From positions 1-64,000 of the forward strand of contig CAMDYX010000003.1 of the NCBI GenBank assembly GCA_945910395.1: DNA of 64,000 nt, written 5' to 3'. A model generated the notes under the pieces. The model saw nothing but the letters and a program-made list of their open reading frames with translations, did not search any database and had not been told where the DNA came from. The position numbers were made by a program, and so were the translations under genes. The DNA is from an uncultured Agathobacter sp. (lineage in GTDB: Bacteria; Bacillota; Clostridia; Lachnospirales; Lachnospiraceae). Below, piece by piece: positions 63,896 through 64,000 of the stretch (the stretch's first letter is position 1; every line of letters begins with the position of its first letter).

Positions 63896-64000
63896 TTACT
63901 TTATGGATGTATCTTCAAGTGCCTTGCTGTCGTGATAGAACCGATAGGTCGCCTTCCCCGCCTCCTTTGCCAGATAAAGAGCTCGGTCCGCATGCTTATA
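63896..64000 (-). CDS. C-terminal end of a GGDEF protein (partial)
   Basis: The frame enters from the right window edge and ends in TAA at 63896-63898 after 34 residues. ADRALYLAKEAGKATYRFY is the typical last helix and strand of a GGDEF domain. The rest lies outside the window. Confidence 0.8.
   Translation of the reverse strand, partial: YKHADRALYLAKEAGKATYRFYHDSKALEDTSIK

Overview
The window looks like chromosome of a gut-type Lachnospiraceae (Clostridia, low-to-mid G+C). The grounds are strong AGGAGG-type ribosome sites with some TTG/GTG starts, a T-box ahead of an archaeal-type aspS plus gatCAB set, YesM/YesN two-component genes, CUT1 sugar transporters, a YhaN/YhaO-like pair, a Csp-like subtilase, and protein relatives typical of that family. 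Species cannot be named from sequence alone.

Layout. 1-3.1 kb: the end of an integrated element, with a partial CDS, a HAD-like protein, a receiver-domain protein interrupted by an in-frame TAG, and a tyrosine integrase that ends beside tRNA-Gly(GCC). 3.1-8.8 kb: repeats, a MIF homologue, two small membrane proteins, an Lrp-type regulator, argJ and a chemotaxis receptor. 9-15.8 kb: subtilase, then clpX-sbcD-like-sbcC-like on the minus strand. 15.9-20.5 kb: two cyclic-di-GMP proteins (7TM-PAS-HD-GYP-GGDEF and LacI-type sensor-GGDEF). 20.5-34.9 kb: a minus-strand sugar locus with a GH94 phosphorylase, a larger phosphorylase (GH161/GH149-like), an ABC importer without its ATPase, and a second binding protein coupled to a YesM/YesN pair. 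The most likely substrate is beta-1,3-gluco-oligosaccharide, imported and split by phosphate. 35-40.9 kb: the tRNA-dependent amidation operon T-box-aspS-(GNAT-gatC fusion)-gatA-gatB. 41-46.8 kb: HAD phosphatase, dinB, a second chemotaxis receptor, asnA, small proteins. 47-64 kb: nadE-hslO, methyltransferase, a GGDEF protein, DUF554, a MraY-like transferase, an aldolase, a PurF-like protein lacking its catalytic cysteine, AI-2E-type permease, larC-larB, a tRNA-Pro(AGG), patatin, nitroreductase and the end of another GGDEF protein.

The most striking feature is not a gene. Two families of long imperfect palindromes are scattered through the intergenic spaces. Family F1 is about 175-180 bp, with ten copies plus two lone arms. 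Family F2 is about 255 bp, with four full copies and one fragment. They sit tightly against stop codons and terminators, their outer arms differ between copies but stay complementary within a copy, one F2 is nested inside an F1, and one F1 separates the aspS T-box terminator from its gene.

Functional links: Asn metabolism (asnA, non-discriminating aspS, gatCAB, T-box) is concentrated here, and so is cyclic-di-GMP signalling (four GGDEF proteins).
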